Positions 1 to 11,129 of a stretch of 64,000 nt of DNA are shown here, in pieces. The stretch comes from Anastatus disparis (Eukaryota; Arthropoda; Insecta; Hymenoptera; Eupelmidae), in contig JAFFSR010000309.1 in NCBI GenBank assembly GCA_017163975.1, forward strand, positions 1,565,501 through 1,629,500, written 5' to 3'. How positions within the stretch are numbered: position 1 is the stretch's first letter; each line of letters opens with the position of its first letter. The notes below the pieces were generated by a model, which saw only the letters and a program-made list of their open reading frames with translations, did no database searches and was not told the origin of the DNA. The position numbers and the translations under genes are program-made.

Positions 1-940
1 ACTTCAAAATTGGATTTCTTACTTTGAAGCAAAGTTTTTTTCTTTGAAGTTCTTTTTCTAAGATATCCTTTTCGAGATATCAGCTGTTGAAAAAAATGCA
101 TTTTTTTCACTTAAATGAGCATAACTCTTTTAAAAATAGATGTACAGTAGCTTTCAACCACTCATTTTGAATTCGGTAGAATACACATGGAACTAGCTAA
201 ATGGGTATTGGGGTGTCATACCACCCTGCTCGTAGCTAAAGTATATTGAATTAGCAATATACTATACGATGAAGTACACAACTTTAAAATAGTCCATAGT
301 ATGGAATATTATTGCATACGCCACACTATACTAAAGTGCATTGGCAAACATTCTACAGTCTTGTTGAACAACGTTTGGAGCTGCACACTAAAATAAGTTT
401 TTAGAAGTGTAGTAAAGTCAGCGCGCTGCTACATGTAGGCAAACCTTCTCCGCTCTGCTGTAGTAAGACAAAGATACAGGCGGAAGAAAAACCACGGTTT
501 GTGAGGGGTTACTAGTTCACGTCTAGCGACCCTCTAAAAATCGTATTCCCCTTACCCACGAATGACAAGTCATTTGTTGAGGAAGGGATACTCTAACTTG
601 GCCACTTAGGGCGTTTTCCCACCCCGGGATCTGTTTATCACATTACTTCATGGTGGCGCCGGTCTTTGATCGTTTCAGATCTTTTCTCCTGATTTCTTTG
701 GTATTTGACTAGATTCGTTTCCTTAATCTTCAAGGTATATAAAAAAATAAATCTAATGCGTTTCATTCTCACATGCATAGTCACGCGCGTGAAGAAAAAC
801 TCAAGTTTAGAGTAAAGTCCGGTGATTCTCTCCCGCGACATACATTCCTTGGGAGTGCAAAGGGACGCTCCAGGATGGTCGGCTTTGTTTCCCATCAAAA
901 CATCCATACTTCCGTCAATCGCATAATCAGGAAGGCATCT
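1..940. other. No recognisable gene
   Basis: I see no convincing coding region here. The short open frames on both strands lack any family motif. Part of the right end (from about 640) may be 3' flanking or untranslated sequence of the minus-strand LINE that starts at 948, but no boundary or target duplication could be fixed. The first 250 bases hold AT-rich sequence with small self-complementary stretches, such as GTATATTG/CAATATAC around 240-265. Confidence 0.5.
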
Positions 941-947
941 ACCTATA

Positions 948-981
948 GGACTGGCTCTGTAGAGGGGAGCAAAATCAGTCC
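948..981 (-). promoter_or_regulatory. LINE 3' UTR bulged stem-loop, minus copy
   Basis: Read on the minus strand this 34-nt segment folds as GGACTG, a 5-nt ATTTT bulge, GCTC, a loop, GAGC and CAGTCC. The same structure with the same stems lies in the 3' UTR of the plus-strand copy at 8401-8432. Only the loop differs (pyrimidine-rich CCCTCTACA here). Preservation of both stems in two diverged copies suggests an RNA element, for instance a site recognised by the element's own reverse transcriptase. That role is inference. Confidence 0.6.
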
Positions 982-1061
982 TTCCTAAATCAGTCTTATT
1001 TCTCGTGGACTAGAAATGGTCTTACGCCCCACGTAGGGCTAGCCTATCTATCGCATCTGAC

Positions 1062-1725
1062 TCATACCCACTCTCGGACGCGCGCGGCATATTTACGTAT
1101 GTGGAGGGAGTGAACCCGCTGACACACTAACCTCCCGCGACAGTCACACATCAGCAAAATCTTGCTTTTACGCATTTTCACACATTTATATGGTGCACGA
1201 TTTGGTTTTCTTATTTGAAAGGAATCCTCGTCGTCACCCTCGTACCCTGAATCTATGGGACCGGCTAATGTTTTTTGGTTATGTAGAAACGTCAGCATGG
1301 CTCCCGTAGTATCATTCGTACTTCGATCAATTTCCCTATCTAAATACGTTTTTTTCTGTCTGAGAACGCTTTCGACAAAAAGTGTCATAGCATCCCATTT
1401 TTCTTCAGCCGAGATCATTTCGCTTATAATTGTCTCTGGCATTAGTCGTCCGACTATTTCCTCGACCTGGCGTCTTTCTTCGTCCCACCAATGGCAGACG
1501 AAAAACGTATGATACGCATCGTCGCGATCAGCAAAACAGAAGATGCAGCCCGGGTCCTGAGCCTTTCCCATTTTACTCAGATAGGAGCAGAAATACCCAT
1601 GGTCACTGAGAAACTGGGCGAGGTAATAGTTTATCTCCCCGTGCTTTCTTTCAACCCATGGAGCCAGTTCCTTAATGAGTGCCTTAGTTCCTTAATGAGT
1701 GCCTTAGTTCCTTAATGAGTGCCTT
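1062..1725 (-). pseudogene. 5'-truncated R1-type LINE, ORF2 C-terminus
   Basis: The minus-strand frame encodes the C-terminal part of an R1-clade non-LTR retrotransposon ORF2, downstream of the reverse transcriptase. The zinc-finger-like motif CIFC...DDAYHTFF.CHWW (C-x2-C, then His, then Cys) is visible. The same stretch is found, diverged, in the plus-strand copy at about 7740-8170, which shows they are one family. An open frame runs 1571 to 1062, and the homology extends upstream to about 1666. There the element stops at three 20-bp tandem copies followed by microsatellite, so endonuclease and RT are missing. This is a dead 5'-truncated insertion. Confidence 0.8.
1666..1725. repeat. Three exact 20-bp tandem copies at LINE 5' junction
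   Basis: The unit AGTTCCTTAATGAGTGCCTT occurs three times without mismatch at 1666-1685, 1686-1705 and 1706-1725. It lies exactly at the 5' (truncated) end of the minus-strand LINE, against the microsatellite that starts at 1726. The most internal copy is genuine LINE coding sequence, because the plus copy has the corresponding stretch near 7730-7745. The triplication may have arisen during or after integration. Confidence 0.9.
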
Positions 1726-1884
1726 ATAACAATAACAATAACAATAACGATAACGATAACGATAACGATAACGAAAACGATAACAATTACAATAACAATA
1801 ATAATAACAATAACAATAACAATAACAATAACAATAACAATAACAATAATAATAATAATAATGATAATAATAATAATAATAATT
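1726..1884. repeat. AAC/AAT/GAT microsatellite
   Basis: Imperfect repeats of AACAAT, AACGAT and AAT fill the gap between the two head-to-head LINE copies. The reverse-complement motif family (ATT, GTT, GTC) recurs at 8617-8727, downstream of the plus copy. Confidence 0.95.
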
Positions 1885-1919
1885 TTATAAATTAACAATT
1901 TAAGCTGCAAAAGAAATAA

Positions 1920-2815
1920 AATAAGCTGCAGCTGCAACAACAAACACAGCAGCAGCAGCAACAGCGAGCGCAACAACAACAGCAGCGACCGCAGCAGCCC
2001 AACATCAAACCACCAGCGGCCAGAACATCGGCCAAAGTGACAGAGCAGCCTGCAGAGCAGCTGCCAAAAAAGAAGAAGAAAAGGAGGAGGAAGACCAAGA
2101 AGCGGTCTGCCGCCGTCCTTATAAGACCAGAAGAAAGTAAAACCTACAGTGAGGTCCTGCAAAACATTCGGCAGGAGCTCATCAAGAACAGCCCGACGAG
2201 TAACATCAAAGGGATCAGAAAAACCAGGGCTGGAGATGTCCTGATTGAGTTGGGTAGCACCAAGGAACTTGAGACCTTCAATGACTTTCTAAAAAGGACG
2301 GTCGGTGAGACAGGAAAAATCTAGGAGATCATCCCTGAAAAAGCAGTCAAAATCAGAGATATAAACTGCCTCGCAACGGTGGATGAAGTAAAGACAGCAG
2401 TGAAAGCTGTCTTCACACAAGCTAATAAGGACTTGGGTGAGTTCAGCGTCTTGCTGACGAACCCCAACAGCAGAGAGCTTCGCTTGGCCATTGTGGAGAT
2501 GGAAGAAGGCCAGGCATCGTTCCTCCTATCCCAAACCAGAGTAAAGATCGGCTATACCAGCTGCCGCATCAGAAGTTGGCAAAGGGTTTAGCGCTGTTTC
2601 AGATGCCTGAACTACGGTCATCAGGCGCGCGACTGCCGAGGACCTGACCGTAGCAAGATGTGCTACAAATGTGGAGCAGAGGGCCACAAGGGATCGGCCT
2701 GCAAGGCTACTGATTCCCAGTGCATACTATGTACCGAGCAGAAAGTAGACCCAGCAGAGCGAAAACACCTCCCTGGGTCAGGTCGGTGCAAAGTCTTTCG
2801 CGAGACTCTGAACTG
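1920..2815 (+). pseudogene. R1-type LINE ORF1 (gag-like), broken
   Basis: This is the nucleic-acid-binding gag-like ORF1 of the plus-strand R1-type LINE. The open frame begins after a stop at 1917 and first encodes a glutamine-rich stretch (CAG/CAA repeats, 1923-2010), then a lysine/arginine run (about 2064-2100) and a central gag domain. Two CCHC zinc knuckles follow at about 2595-2700 (CFRC...H....C and CYKC...H....C, spacing 2-4-4), then a third partial CxxC. Three knuckles are usual for R1-clade gag proteins. In-frame stops at 2322 (TAG) and 2589 (TAG) cut it into pieces, so it is not functional as read. The true 5' end and start codon are not visible because the microsatellite abuts. Confidence 0.8.
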
Positions 2816-2833
2816 ATTCAAACAAAAACGTTA

Positions 2834-3946
2834 ATGATGGGCCGTATAACGGTCCTTCAAGCCAACTTACACAGAAGTAACCTAGCCAACAGCCTTTTGA
2901 CTCAAATCAAATTTGAGACAAAGGCTTATGTGCTCTTGATAAGCGAGCAGTACACAAACTGGACCGTTAGGACCTGGTTTAAAGACAAGCTTAGCACTGC
3001 AGCGATCTACGTAGACCCAAAGAACATCAGAGTAGACGCAAATGAAGCTGGAGAAGGCTTCGTATGGGTCAAAAGCAGGAACGTTACATACGTGAGCTGT
3101 TATTTTACACCAAACACAACAGCAGACACGTTCAGGTACCGTCTGGATCTGCTAGAAAACTCTGTCCGCGAAATGGAAGGCGACGTCGTTATCGCAGGAG
3201 ACTTTAATGCGAAAGCGTTGGAGTGGGGAATGCCACTGAAGGACAGCAGAGGAGAATACATCATGGAGATGGCAGACAGACTCGGCCTAACAGTGCTAAA
3301 CACCGGAAGCACTCCGATATTCAGACGAGGGGCTAGCGGTACGGTTTCTGACGTATCCTTCGCATCAAAAAATCTTTTACGTAAAGTATCAGATTGGAAG
3401 GTGCTGGAGACATACAATGGAAGTGACCACCAACACATCACATTTTAAATCCATGATGGATCCCAATCATCAAGGTGAAATGTGGCAAGACCAGTCAGAT
3501 GGAACGATGCCAAGCTGGACTCTGAGAAACTTGTCCAAGTACTGCAGCAAGGATTCGACAATCTACCGGATGCGATGATTGCCACCGAAAACGCCGACGC
3601 TGCGGATGTTCTCTTGAAAGAGACGATGAGTCTCATTCACCGAGCCTGTGATGCATCTATGCCGCGCAAGGGATCGTAACATCATAAGCGTCCAGCGAAT
3701 TGGTGGAACGAAGAAATCGCTAGAACCAGGTCAGAAGCTCTCAGCTTCAAAAGATCATCACAGAGAGCAAGAAAGAAGAACTCACCAGCAGCAGATCTTT
3801 TGTCCGCACAATACAGAGACGTGCATAAACAGCTTTGTAAGAAGATCAATCGGAGCAAAGCACAATGCTAGAAAGACCTGAGCGAAGACGTCAACAGAGA
3901 GGTGTGGGGCTTGGCCTACAAGATTGTGACCAAGAAGCTTAGCGCC
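2834..3946 (+). pseudogene. R1-type LINE ORF2, AP-endonuclease part
   Basis: ORF2 probably begins at the ATG pair at 2834/2837, which starts an apurinic endonuclease domain (residues ITVLQANLHRS, typical of R1-type elements). Catalytic landmarks are GDFNAK near 3196-3213 and the SDH triad near 3421-3435. In the element this enzyme nicks the target DNA to prime reverse transcription. Stops at 3446, 3479, 3677 and near 3869 interrupt the same frame, yet homology continues across them, including the WWNEEIA motif typical of the endonuclease-RT linker near 3702-3722. Coding sequence stops at GCGCC (3942-3946), where the foldback element has inserted; it resumes in frame at 6191. Confidence 0.85.
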
Positions 3947-6190
3947 ACACTATAGGCCCAAACGACTTTTTATTGGACAAAATTAAGTAGCGTCTAATAG
4001 AATAGGGTTACGGGGGTCTACTAGGGCTCATTTCAAAGGTCTTGTGATGTCCTTTTATGAAAAAATATTTATGAAAAGCTTTCTGTGACAGAGATATCTT
4101 AAATGGCCCGTCAAAACCATAGTTTTTTCAAATTTTTCGCTTATTTCTCCTTAAACGTTAGTACGAACAAAATGAGGACGAAAATACATAACTAATTATT
4201 AAAGTAGAGCAAAAAACCTTCAATTTGCTTTTTTGAAAACGTTTCTAGGTGCTATAGAACTCAATTTACAATGATTTTAAGTTAACGGTCTCCTTAAAAA
4301 TAAGATTTTTGAACATATTCCGCTTGTTTCGCTTGAGGATTCATTGGAAAGAAAATCAAGATGATAATACATTATAGACCATTAAAGTAAAGTAAAAGAA
4401 TTATTTTCTTGGTGTTTAAGTGCTATAAAATCGTTTTCGAAGCTATTTCAAATGAAAGTAGCGAGTATATTCAACCATTTCCACTTGGCTTTAAGTATAA
4501 TAACCTGTGTCAGCCCAAATGAGCTAAAATTTTGTATGTTATTCGACTGAATATTTTTCTATGTAATCATAAGTGGAAAAATTTGTAAATTGAATTTTTT
4601 AAAGTATTTTTGTCCGTTCTTTTCAAATCTGCTCTTCATTTTTGCCTATAATATTCCATTTTTTCAAAATGGTAGCTTTCTTGCAAAAAACACAATTTAA
4701 AAAATTTTTCCATCTTTCTATCGTACTGGCTTGTAATGTTCCCTCTATATAATCATTGTGAACATTAAAATTCCATGGAATAATTATCGTACCTAAAATT
4801 TAAGACGTATAGGATGTCAAAATTCTAAATGACTGATTTAATATGATGATGTTTACAAGAGTTTTTAATTTTTTTATTATTTTTCATGTTATAAGGTCAT
4901 AACTTTCGCTTTCTAAATTAATTAAATATTCTTTGATTTTTTTAATAATAATTATCTAAGAAAATAGTGATATAAGAATATATAGAGTTCCAAACAGCGA
5001 CAAATGTTATGAATCAAAAATTTACAAGTTTTTGTATAAAATACATTGTTATTCTTTAATTTATTAGTTCTTACATTCATTTTCCAAATTTGTTATTTAT
5101 TTGTTTGATTGTAAAAATTATAATCATTCAATAATTTAATATTCTAAACCGACCGTTGGCCGTAAATTTCACGTTGCCCGACTTTTGTCAGGACATTTAT
5201 CTACCTTACTGAAAAAAATGACATGAAATGTCACATGAGATACGTTATAACATAATAAAATAAAAAAATAAAAAGAACTCTTGTAAACATCATCATATTA
5301 AATCAGCCATTTAGAATTTTGATATCCTATACGTCTTAAATTTTAGGTATGATAATTATTCCATGGAATTTTAATGTTCACAATGATTATATAGAGGGAA
5401 CATTACAAGCCAGTACGATAGAAAGATGAAAAAATTTTTTAAATTGTGTTTTTTGCAAGAAAGTTACCATTTTGAAAAAATGGAATATTATAGGCAAAAA
5501 TGAAGAGCAGATTTGAAAAGAACGGACAAAAATACTTTAAAAAATTCAATTTACAAATTTTTCCACTTATGATTACATAGAAAAATATTCAGTCGAATAA
5601 CATACAAAATTTTAGCTCATTTGGGCTGACACAGGTTATTATACTTAAAGCCAAGTGGAAATGGTTGAATATACTCGCTACTTTCATTTGAAATAGCTGT
5701 GAAAACGATTTTATAGCACTTAAACACCAAGAAAATAATTCTTTTACTTTACTTCAATGGTCTATAATGTATTATCATCTTGATTTTCTTTCCAATGAAT
5801 CCTCAAGAAAAATAAGCGGAATATGTTCAAAAATCTTATTTTTTAGGAGACTGTTAACTTAAAATCATTGTAAATTGAGTTCTATAGCACCTAGAAACGT
5901 TTTCAAAAAAGCAAATTGAAGGTTTTTTACTCTACTTTAATAATTAGTGATATATTTTCGTCTTTTTTTCGTTCGTACTAACGTTTAAGGAGAAATAAGC
6001 GAAAAATTTGAAAAAACCATGGTTTTGACGGGCCGTTTAAGATATCTCTGTCACAGAAAGCTTTATATAAATATTTTTCCATAAAAGTACATCACAAGAC
6101 CTTCAAAATGAGCCCTGATAGACCCCCGTTACCCTATTCTATTAGGCGCTACTTTATTTTGTCCAATAAAAAGTCGTTTGGGCCTATAGT
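3947..6190. mobile_element. 2.24-kb foldback element inside the LINE
   Basis: The two ends are long inverted repeats of about 910-920 bases each (3947-4865 and 5272-6190), with the core terminus ACTATAGGCCCAAACG, separated by a spacer of about 400 bases. The arms show scattered single-base differences, so they are an old duplication and not one sequence read twice. GCGCC occurs on both sides (3942-3946 and 6191-6195) and is a candidate 5-bp target duplication. The LINE ORF2 frame continues correctly when one copy and the element are ignored. No transposase is encoded, so it is non-autonomous. I cannot assign the superfamily. Confidence 0.85.
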
Positions 6191-8175
6191 GCGCCGTCCC
6201 CACGTTGCCATTTGAAGAAGAGACCATGGCGAACATCGTAAACCACCTGTTCCCTACGCATCGACCACTCGAAGAACAGTAGAATGCAGGATTACCAGAA
6301 AAGATCCCGCTCTTTACAAGCGGAGAGCTACATATAGCTGCAAGAATGATGAAGAACAAAAAGGCACCTGGCCCTGACGGAATACCATCCGAGGTCCTTA
6401 AATGCATAGCGGTAAAAGCGCCATCTCTCTTGTTGAACATGTACAACGCGTGCCTCCAGACGGGTGTGTTTAGCACTCCCTGGAAGGTTGCACGTCTTGT
6501 GCTGATCAACAAAGAAAAGGGAGGTGATCCCCGGCATCCATCGTCCCACAGGCCACTGTGCATGTTAGGCGAGGCAGGGAAGCTATACGAGAGGCTGCTT
6601 AAACCGCGATTACAAGGAGCTGTACAGGTGGCTGGCGATCTTGCTGACAACCAGTACGGCTTCAGGAAAAAGCGGTCTACCGTGAATGCAGTAGAAGAAG
6701 TAGTGAAGGTAGCAAAAGAAGAATGGACTGGAAATCATCATTCCCGTCTTATTGCGTTTCTAGTCATGCTGGATACGAAAAACGCTTTTAACTCGGCAAA
6801 ATGGCATGATCTCCTTGCTGCGTTGAAAGAGTTTAATGTACCAGAATACCTTATGCAAGTGATACGAGACTATCTGAGAAACCGTATCCTCCGCTATGAG
6901 ACAGAAGAAGGCTGGCGTGAAAAAGACCTTAGCGCAGGCGTGGCACAGGGCTCAATCTTCGGCCCAGACTTCTGGAACATCCTGTTCGATGCATTACTCA
7001 GACTTGCAATGCCGGATGGGGTGAAAATGTTCACGAACGCTGATGATGTCGCTTTAGTCATCACCGCGAAAAACGCAAAAATTGCCCAGGACATACTAAA
7101 CACGGCGATGGGAAGAATCTCCGAGTGGATGGTGAAACGTGGTCTCGAAATAGCGATGGCCAAAACAGAAATAGTGCCCTTAACCTGGAAACACATCGAT
7201 ATCGAGTTTCCCATGACAGTAGGCACAAACGGGGTGCAGACAAGGAAGGAGGTGGTGACGTATCTTGGCATAAAGCTAGATCCAAAACTAACTTTTCTGT
7301 CGCACCTAAAACACGTCGCCAATAAAGCGATGAAGAAAACGTTGCAGTTAAGTCGTCTTATGGCCAATACCAGCGGCCCGAAATCAAGCAAACGACGACT
7401 TTTAATGACAGTCACGACGTTCATCTTATTGTACGGCTCTGAAATATGGGCTGACCAAATGAGCAAAGAGACGCACAAAAACGTACTATCTTCTGTTCAA
7501 AGGAGAGAGGCTCTAAGAGTCACCAGCGCCTATCGCACTGTCTCGGGACCCGCGGTGCTAGTCATCGCAGGAATTATCCCGATCGAATTACAGGCGATGG
7601 AACGCAAGCGAACCTACGAACGGAAGAAAATGGAAGAGGGAACTGCAATCGTTCAGAAAGAAGAAAGACAGGTCACCATGGAAACCTGGCAAAAAACATG
7701 GAATCAGATGAAAAAAGGCTGATGGACCCACGTACTCATTAGGGAGCTGGCTCCATGGGTCGAGAGACGATACGGGGAGGTCAACTATTACCTCATTTAG
7801 TTCCTCAGTAACCACGGGTATTTCTGCGCTTATCTCAGTAAAATTGGAAAGACCCAGAACCCGGGCTGCATCTTCTGTTTCGCGGATCGCGATGATGCGT
7901 ATCATACGTTTTTCGTCTGTTATCAGTGGAACAAAGAAATACGCCTGGTTGAGAGGATAATTGAAGCATTAACGCCGGATACCATCATCAGTGAAATGAG
8001 GTCGGCCAAGGAAAAGTGGGACGCTATGGCACTATTTGTCGAAAGCGTCCTAAGAAAGAAGAAACCGTTTTTAGATAGGGCAATCGAACCGAGTACGAAT
8101 GAGGCGCGGGGAGTCAGGCTTATACCTCACCATCACCTAGAGGCAGTAGCCGGTCCCATAGATTCGGGTGAATAG
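6191..8175 (+). pseudogene. R1-type LINE ORF2, reverse transcriptase part
   Basis: This continues ORF2 after the foldback insertion. The long open frame 6346-7722 holds the reverse transcriptase: GPDGIPSEVLK (about 6370), NQYGFRKKRST (about 6650), the first catalytic aspartate in MLDTKNAFNSA (about 6768), GVAQGSIFGP (about 6940), and the second motif at 7036-7047. That last motif reads N-A-D-D, not the usual aromatic-A-D-D, which probably means loss of activity. A TGA at 7720 ends the frame, but homology runs on through the C-terminal zinc finger (CIFC...DDAYHTFF.C, about 7868-7925), with another stop near 7798, to about 8175. It is a dead copy, though much less eroded than ORF1. Confidence 0.9.
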
Positions 8176-8400
8176 GGTGACGCTGAGGATTCGTCTTAAC
8201 GGCGAAAACAAATCGTGCACCCAGGAAATGTTTGAGATAGCAGCAAAAGCGCCAGCTTTAGCTGTGGTATGAATGAGGGTCGTTGTAAATAAGCGCGAGA
8301 TTAAGTGTGAGTATGAGTCAGACGCGGTAAAGAGGTTAGCCCCACAAGAGTCATAAGATAAACCTTAGAACAGGAGAATCAAGACTGAAGTAAAAATTAT

Positions 8401-8432
8401 GGACTGATTTTGCTCCTTTACAGAGCCAGTCC
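8401..8432 (+). promoter_or_regulatory. LINE 3' UTR bulged stem-loop, plus copy
   Basis: Stems GGACTG/CAGTCC and GCTC/GAGC flank an ATTTT bulge, matching the structure at 948-981 on the other strand. It lies about 225 bases after the end of ORF2, within sequence also shared between the two LINE copies. Confidence 0.6.
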
Positions 8433-8616
8433 ATACTGTATTTTTTCACTATCATTAGGCAGGCCAGGGAATCGCGTAATTTTAGAGGTTTGCTAGTACA
8501 TCTATAACCCCTCTGAACCGTCTGTACTCTGTTCTTGGATATCTATCCAGGCTAAGCAAACTGACGGCGGTCTGAAAGCAGATTTTTTTCGTTCAACCAA
8601 TCTATGAAAAAAAAAA

Positions 8617-8617
8617 A

Positions 8618-8650
<33 letters not shown>

Positions 8651-8727
8651 GTTGTTATTGTTATGGTTATTGTTGTCGTTGTCGTTGTCCTTGTCGTTGT
8701 CGTTGTTGTTGTTGTTGTTGTTGTTAT
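8617..8727. repeat. ATT/GTT/GTC microsatellite
   Basis: An (ATT)n tract passes into GTT, GTTATT and GTC variants just downstream of the plus-strand LINE. It may be the element's tail or its target site. Confidence 0.9.
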
Positions 8728-8734
8728 TAAGAAA

Positions 8735-10130
8735 GAGAATTGAGTGTGAGGTAGAGAGCGCCGCGTTTTAAATAGGTGGTGATAGACATACTAGCGGGGT
8801 CGAATTTTGCACTAAATTCATAAAAATATACAAGCTGTAATTAATTAAGTTACAAAAAAAGAGAAGCTTTATTTCAGAAATTTGTACAGTAATCGTACGC
8901 TCGATTAAAAATCGTACGCGACGCCGCTTGCACTAATTAAATAACTATTGGCATGACGAAAAGCAGATAGTAACAAAAACATAAGCTAAAAGGGACATGA
9001 GCAATAAACGCACAAAAAAAAGAATTAGAAAAGCACGAAGGAAACATACGCAATAGAACGCGCACGCGATCGCCCGGTACACACGTCTCAAAAGAAAGAA
9101 ATAAATTATATTATTTTAATTAGCAATCGTGCACTCGTAACAATTTTAAGCACAATAAAATAACTTAGGGAATGGTGAATTCATCTATTCTCGCTCACTC
9201 AAGCTCACGATATTCGCATACACAATTGATACTACGCAATATCGCAAGTCGCTCGCGATTCGTAATGGCTCTATTTTGGACGCTGACGACAGAAGGAATA
9301 ATTCAATGGCATTCCTTCTTGTCTCTGCTCAGCTTCATCTCTCTTGCTGTACGCTGCGCGTGCCGCAAGAGAGAGATAAACAATCCTAAACAGACTCAAG
9401 CTCAGCTACTCGAGTCAAGCTGCTCGCTAGCTATATCAGTGCACATTATACGTGCTTTATAAATTCGCGCGTGTATGCTAACGATTTTGGGTTATAGTTT
9501 TAACTATTTGACTCGCGCGGTCTGCTTTCCGTCTTGCCCGTAGTTGGATGCTTTCTTCTGTCGTCTATATATGCCACAAATATACATATAAGTAATATGG
9601 TCAATCTGCCATGTTACAAATTCATTAAAAATAAATTTTGATAGTATTAAAATGCTCATAGATGAAGTATTAGCGAGAAAGCATAGAGAAAAGAATGAGG
9701 AAAAGATGAATAAAAGTGAGATACGATTAAATTTTAAATCTATACAACGTACACCTTACCACGAAGTCATAACAAGAGAAGAATTAAAAACTTGTAGTTT
9801 TGTCTTCAAAAAAAAAGACGATACATTTTCCTATTACTTTCTCTTCCTTTTGGTTATAAGAGTGAAACAACGTAGATAATAAAAATATTGAATAAGAAGA
9901 AAAAATGTTTTTCATGAAATTTAACTTATTTTATAAATAATCCAAAACATTAATTTTTTTAATTCAGCTGATTGACGCAAAAAATAAGCTTTTTTACGCA
10001 CATGTGTGGAATAAGCTCATAAAAACACTGTGCCTGCGCTGCCGCCGCCGCCACCGTCATCCTTCGACACCACCATCACCCAACTTATGAAAAAAAGTAT
10101 AAGACTTATGGCTTCTGTATTCAGTATTTA
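8735..10130. other. No recognisable gene; unassigned spacer
   Basis: This 1.4-kb stretch holds two modest open frames (9172-9462 and 9652-9879) with no family motif that I recognise. The second is lysine- and glutamate-rich and could be a remnant of the neighbouring Polinton, but nothing proves it. ATCGTACGC is directly repeated near 8891 and 8911. A GCC-rich patch lies at 10030-10080. Confidence 0.4.
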
Positions 10131-10132
10131 AA

Positions 10133-10882
10133 ATGGATACACGATGGAAACATCTCTTTATGTGGATAATTTCGGGGCCTACTATGTGTGGAAAAACTGT
10201 TTTTGTAAAGCGATTTTTCTTCAGTTTGCCATAAATGCGTAATGTGGATTTTGATCGTATTGTTTTTTACCACGCTGAATGTCAGGAAGCATACCGTAGC
10301 GAGTTTGAAGTAGCTAGAAACCAACGCATCGAATTTCGAAAAAGCTTGCCGTAAACTAGTGACTATTCCGCTGACAATGATAAGAGAAAATTACTCATAC
10401 TCGACGATCTGATGTGTGAATCAGCGAATAATACAGTACTTGATTTATTCACAAAAGGTTGTCACCATAAAAATATCAGTGTTATTTTAATAACGCATAA
10501 TGTTTTTCATAGGGAGCCAAATCAGCGTGATTTAGCATTGAATTCAAATTGTATCGTATTGTTAAAAAACAATAGACAAGTTTACCCGGAATTCTTGCAA
10601 GAAGCCTACACTAATGCCTGTAGTTGGCCATTTAACTATATTTTATAAGATTTGAAACAAGATACGCCAGATGAGTTTCGCTTTCATACCGACATATTTC
10701 CCGATGACAAGTTGCACTATGCTTACGTGCCAAAATTTCCATCAAGATTCAGATAAACATGGCTAAATGAAAAGAAAGAAGCATCTGTAGTCGAGAAACA
10801 GCCTTCAAATAGTGATGGCTGGGACAACATCGACGGCCGCGTTCGTAACAAAAAAAAGGAAACAAGAAGGAGAAAGAAATAA
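10133..10882 (+). pseudogene. Maverick/Polinton packaging ATPase, broken
   Basis: One reading frame starting at ATG 10133 encodes a FtsK/HerA-type genome-packaging ATPase of the kind found in Polintons and adenovirus-like viruses. In virions it drives DNA into the capsid. Walker A is seen as GPTMCGKT (residues about 16-23, 10175-10198). Walker B is seen as LLILDDLM (about 10387-10410), followed by the conserved ITHNVFH and LNSNCIVLLKN segments. The frame stays the same throughout but has in-frame TAA stops at 10232, 10352, 10646 and 10754. The C-terminus is basic (lysine/arginine-rich). The length, about 250 codons, fits the family. It is the first recognisable gene of the Polinton block, and all later Polinton genes are on the same strand. 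Confidence 0.85.
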
Positions 10883-11129
10883 GAGAAGTTCCTGAACAAA
10901 ACCGCTTAAGAAAACACAAAACTATTTTATGAAAATTAGTAAGGAGTAGAAGGAGCAGCAGCAGAGGTGGTGATGGTAACGCATGGAAAGCTAAAAAACG
11001 TTCTATAATTCATAGTGGTGGTTCTTTTCTACCACTCCTATTGAGCCCGCTAATGAGTACAATTTTTTCAAAGATTTTAGGAAGCAAAAATTAATTTTAC
11101 TTCAAAGTAAAAAAAAAAAGAAAAAAGTC

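Noticed and set aside
1704..2162. Minus-strand 152-codon frame with long I/V run
   Set aside because: Arises from the AAC/AAT microsatellite and the CAG-rich start of LINE ORF1 read backwards.
9172..9462. 96-codon plus-strand frame
   Set aside because: No motif, no supporting neighbour, and a composition like the flanking non-coding DNA.
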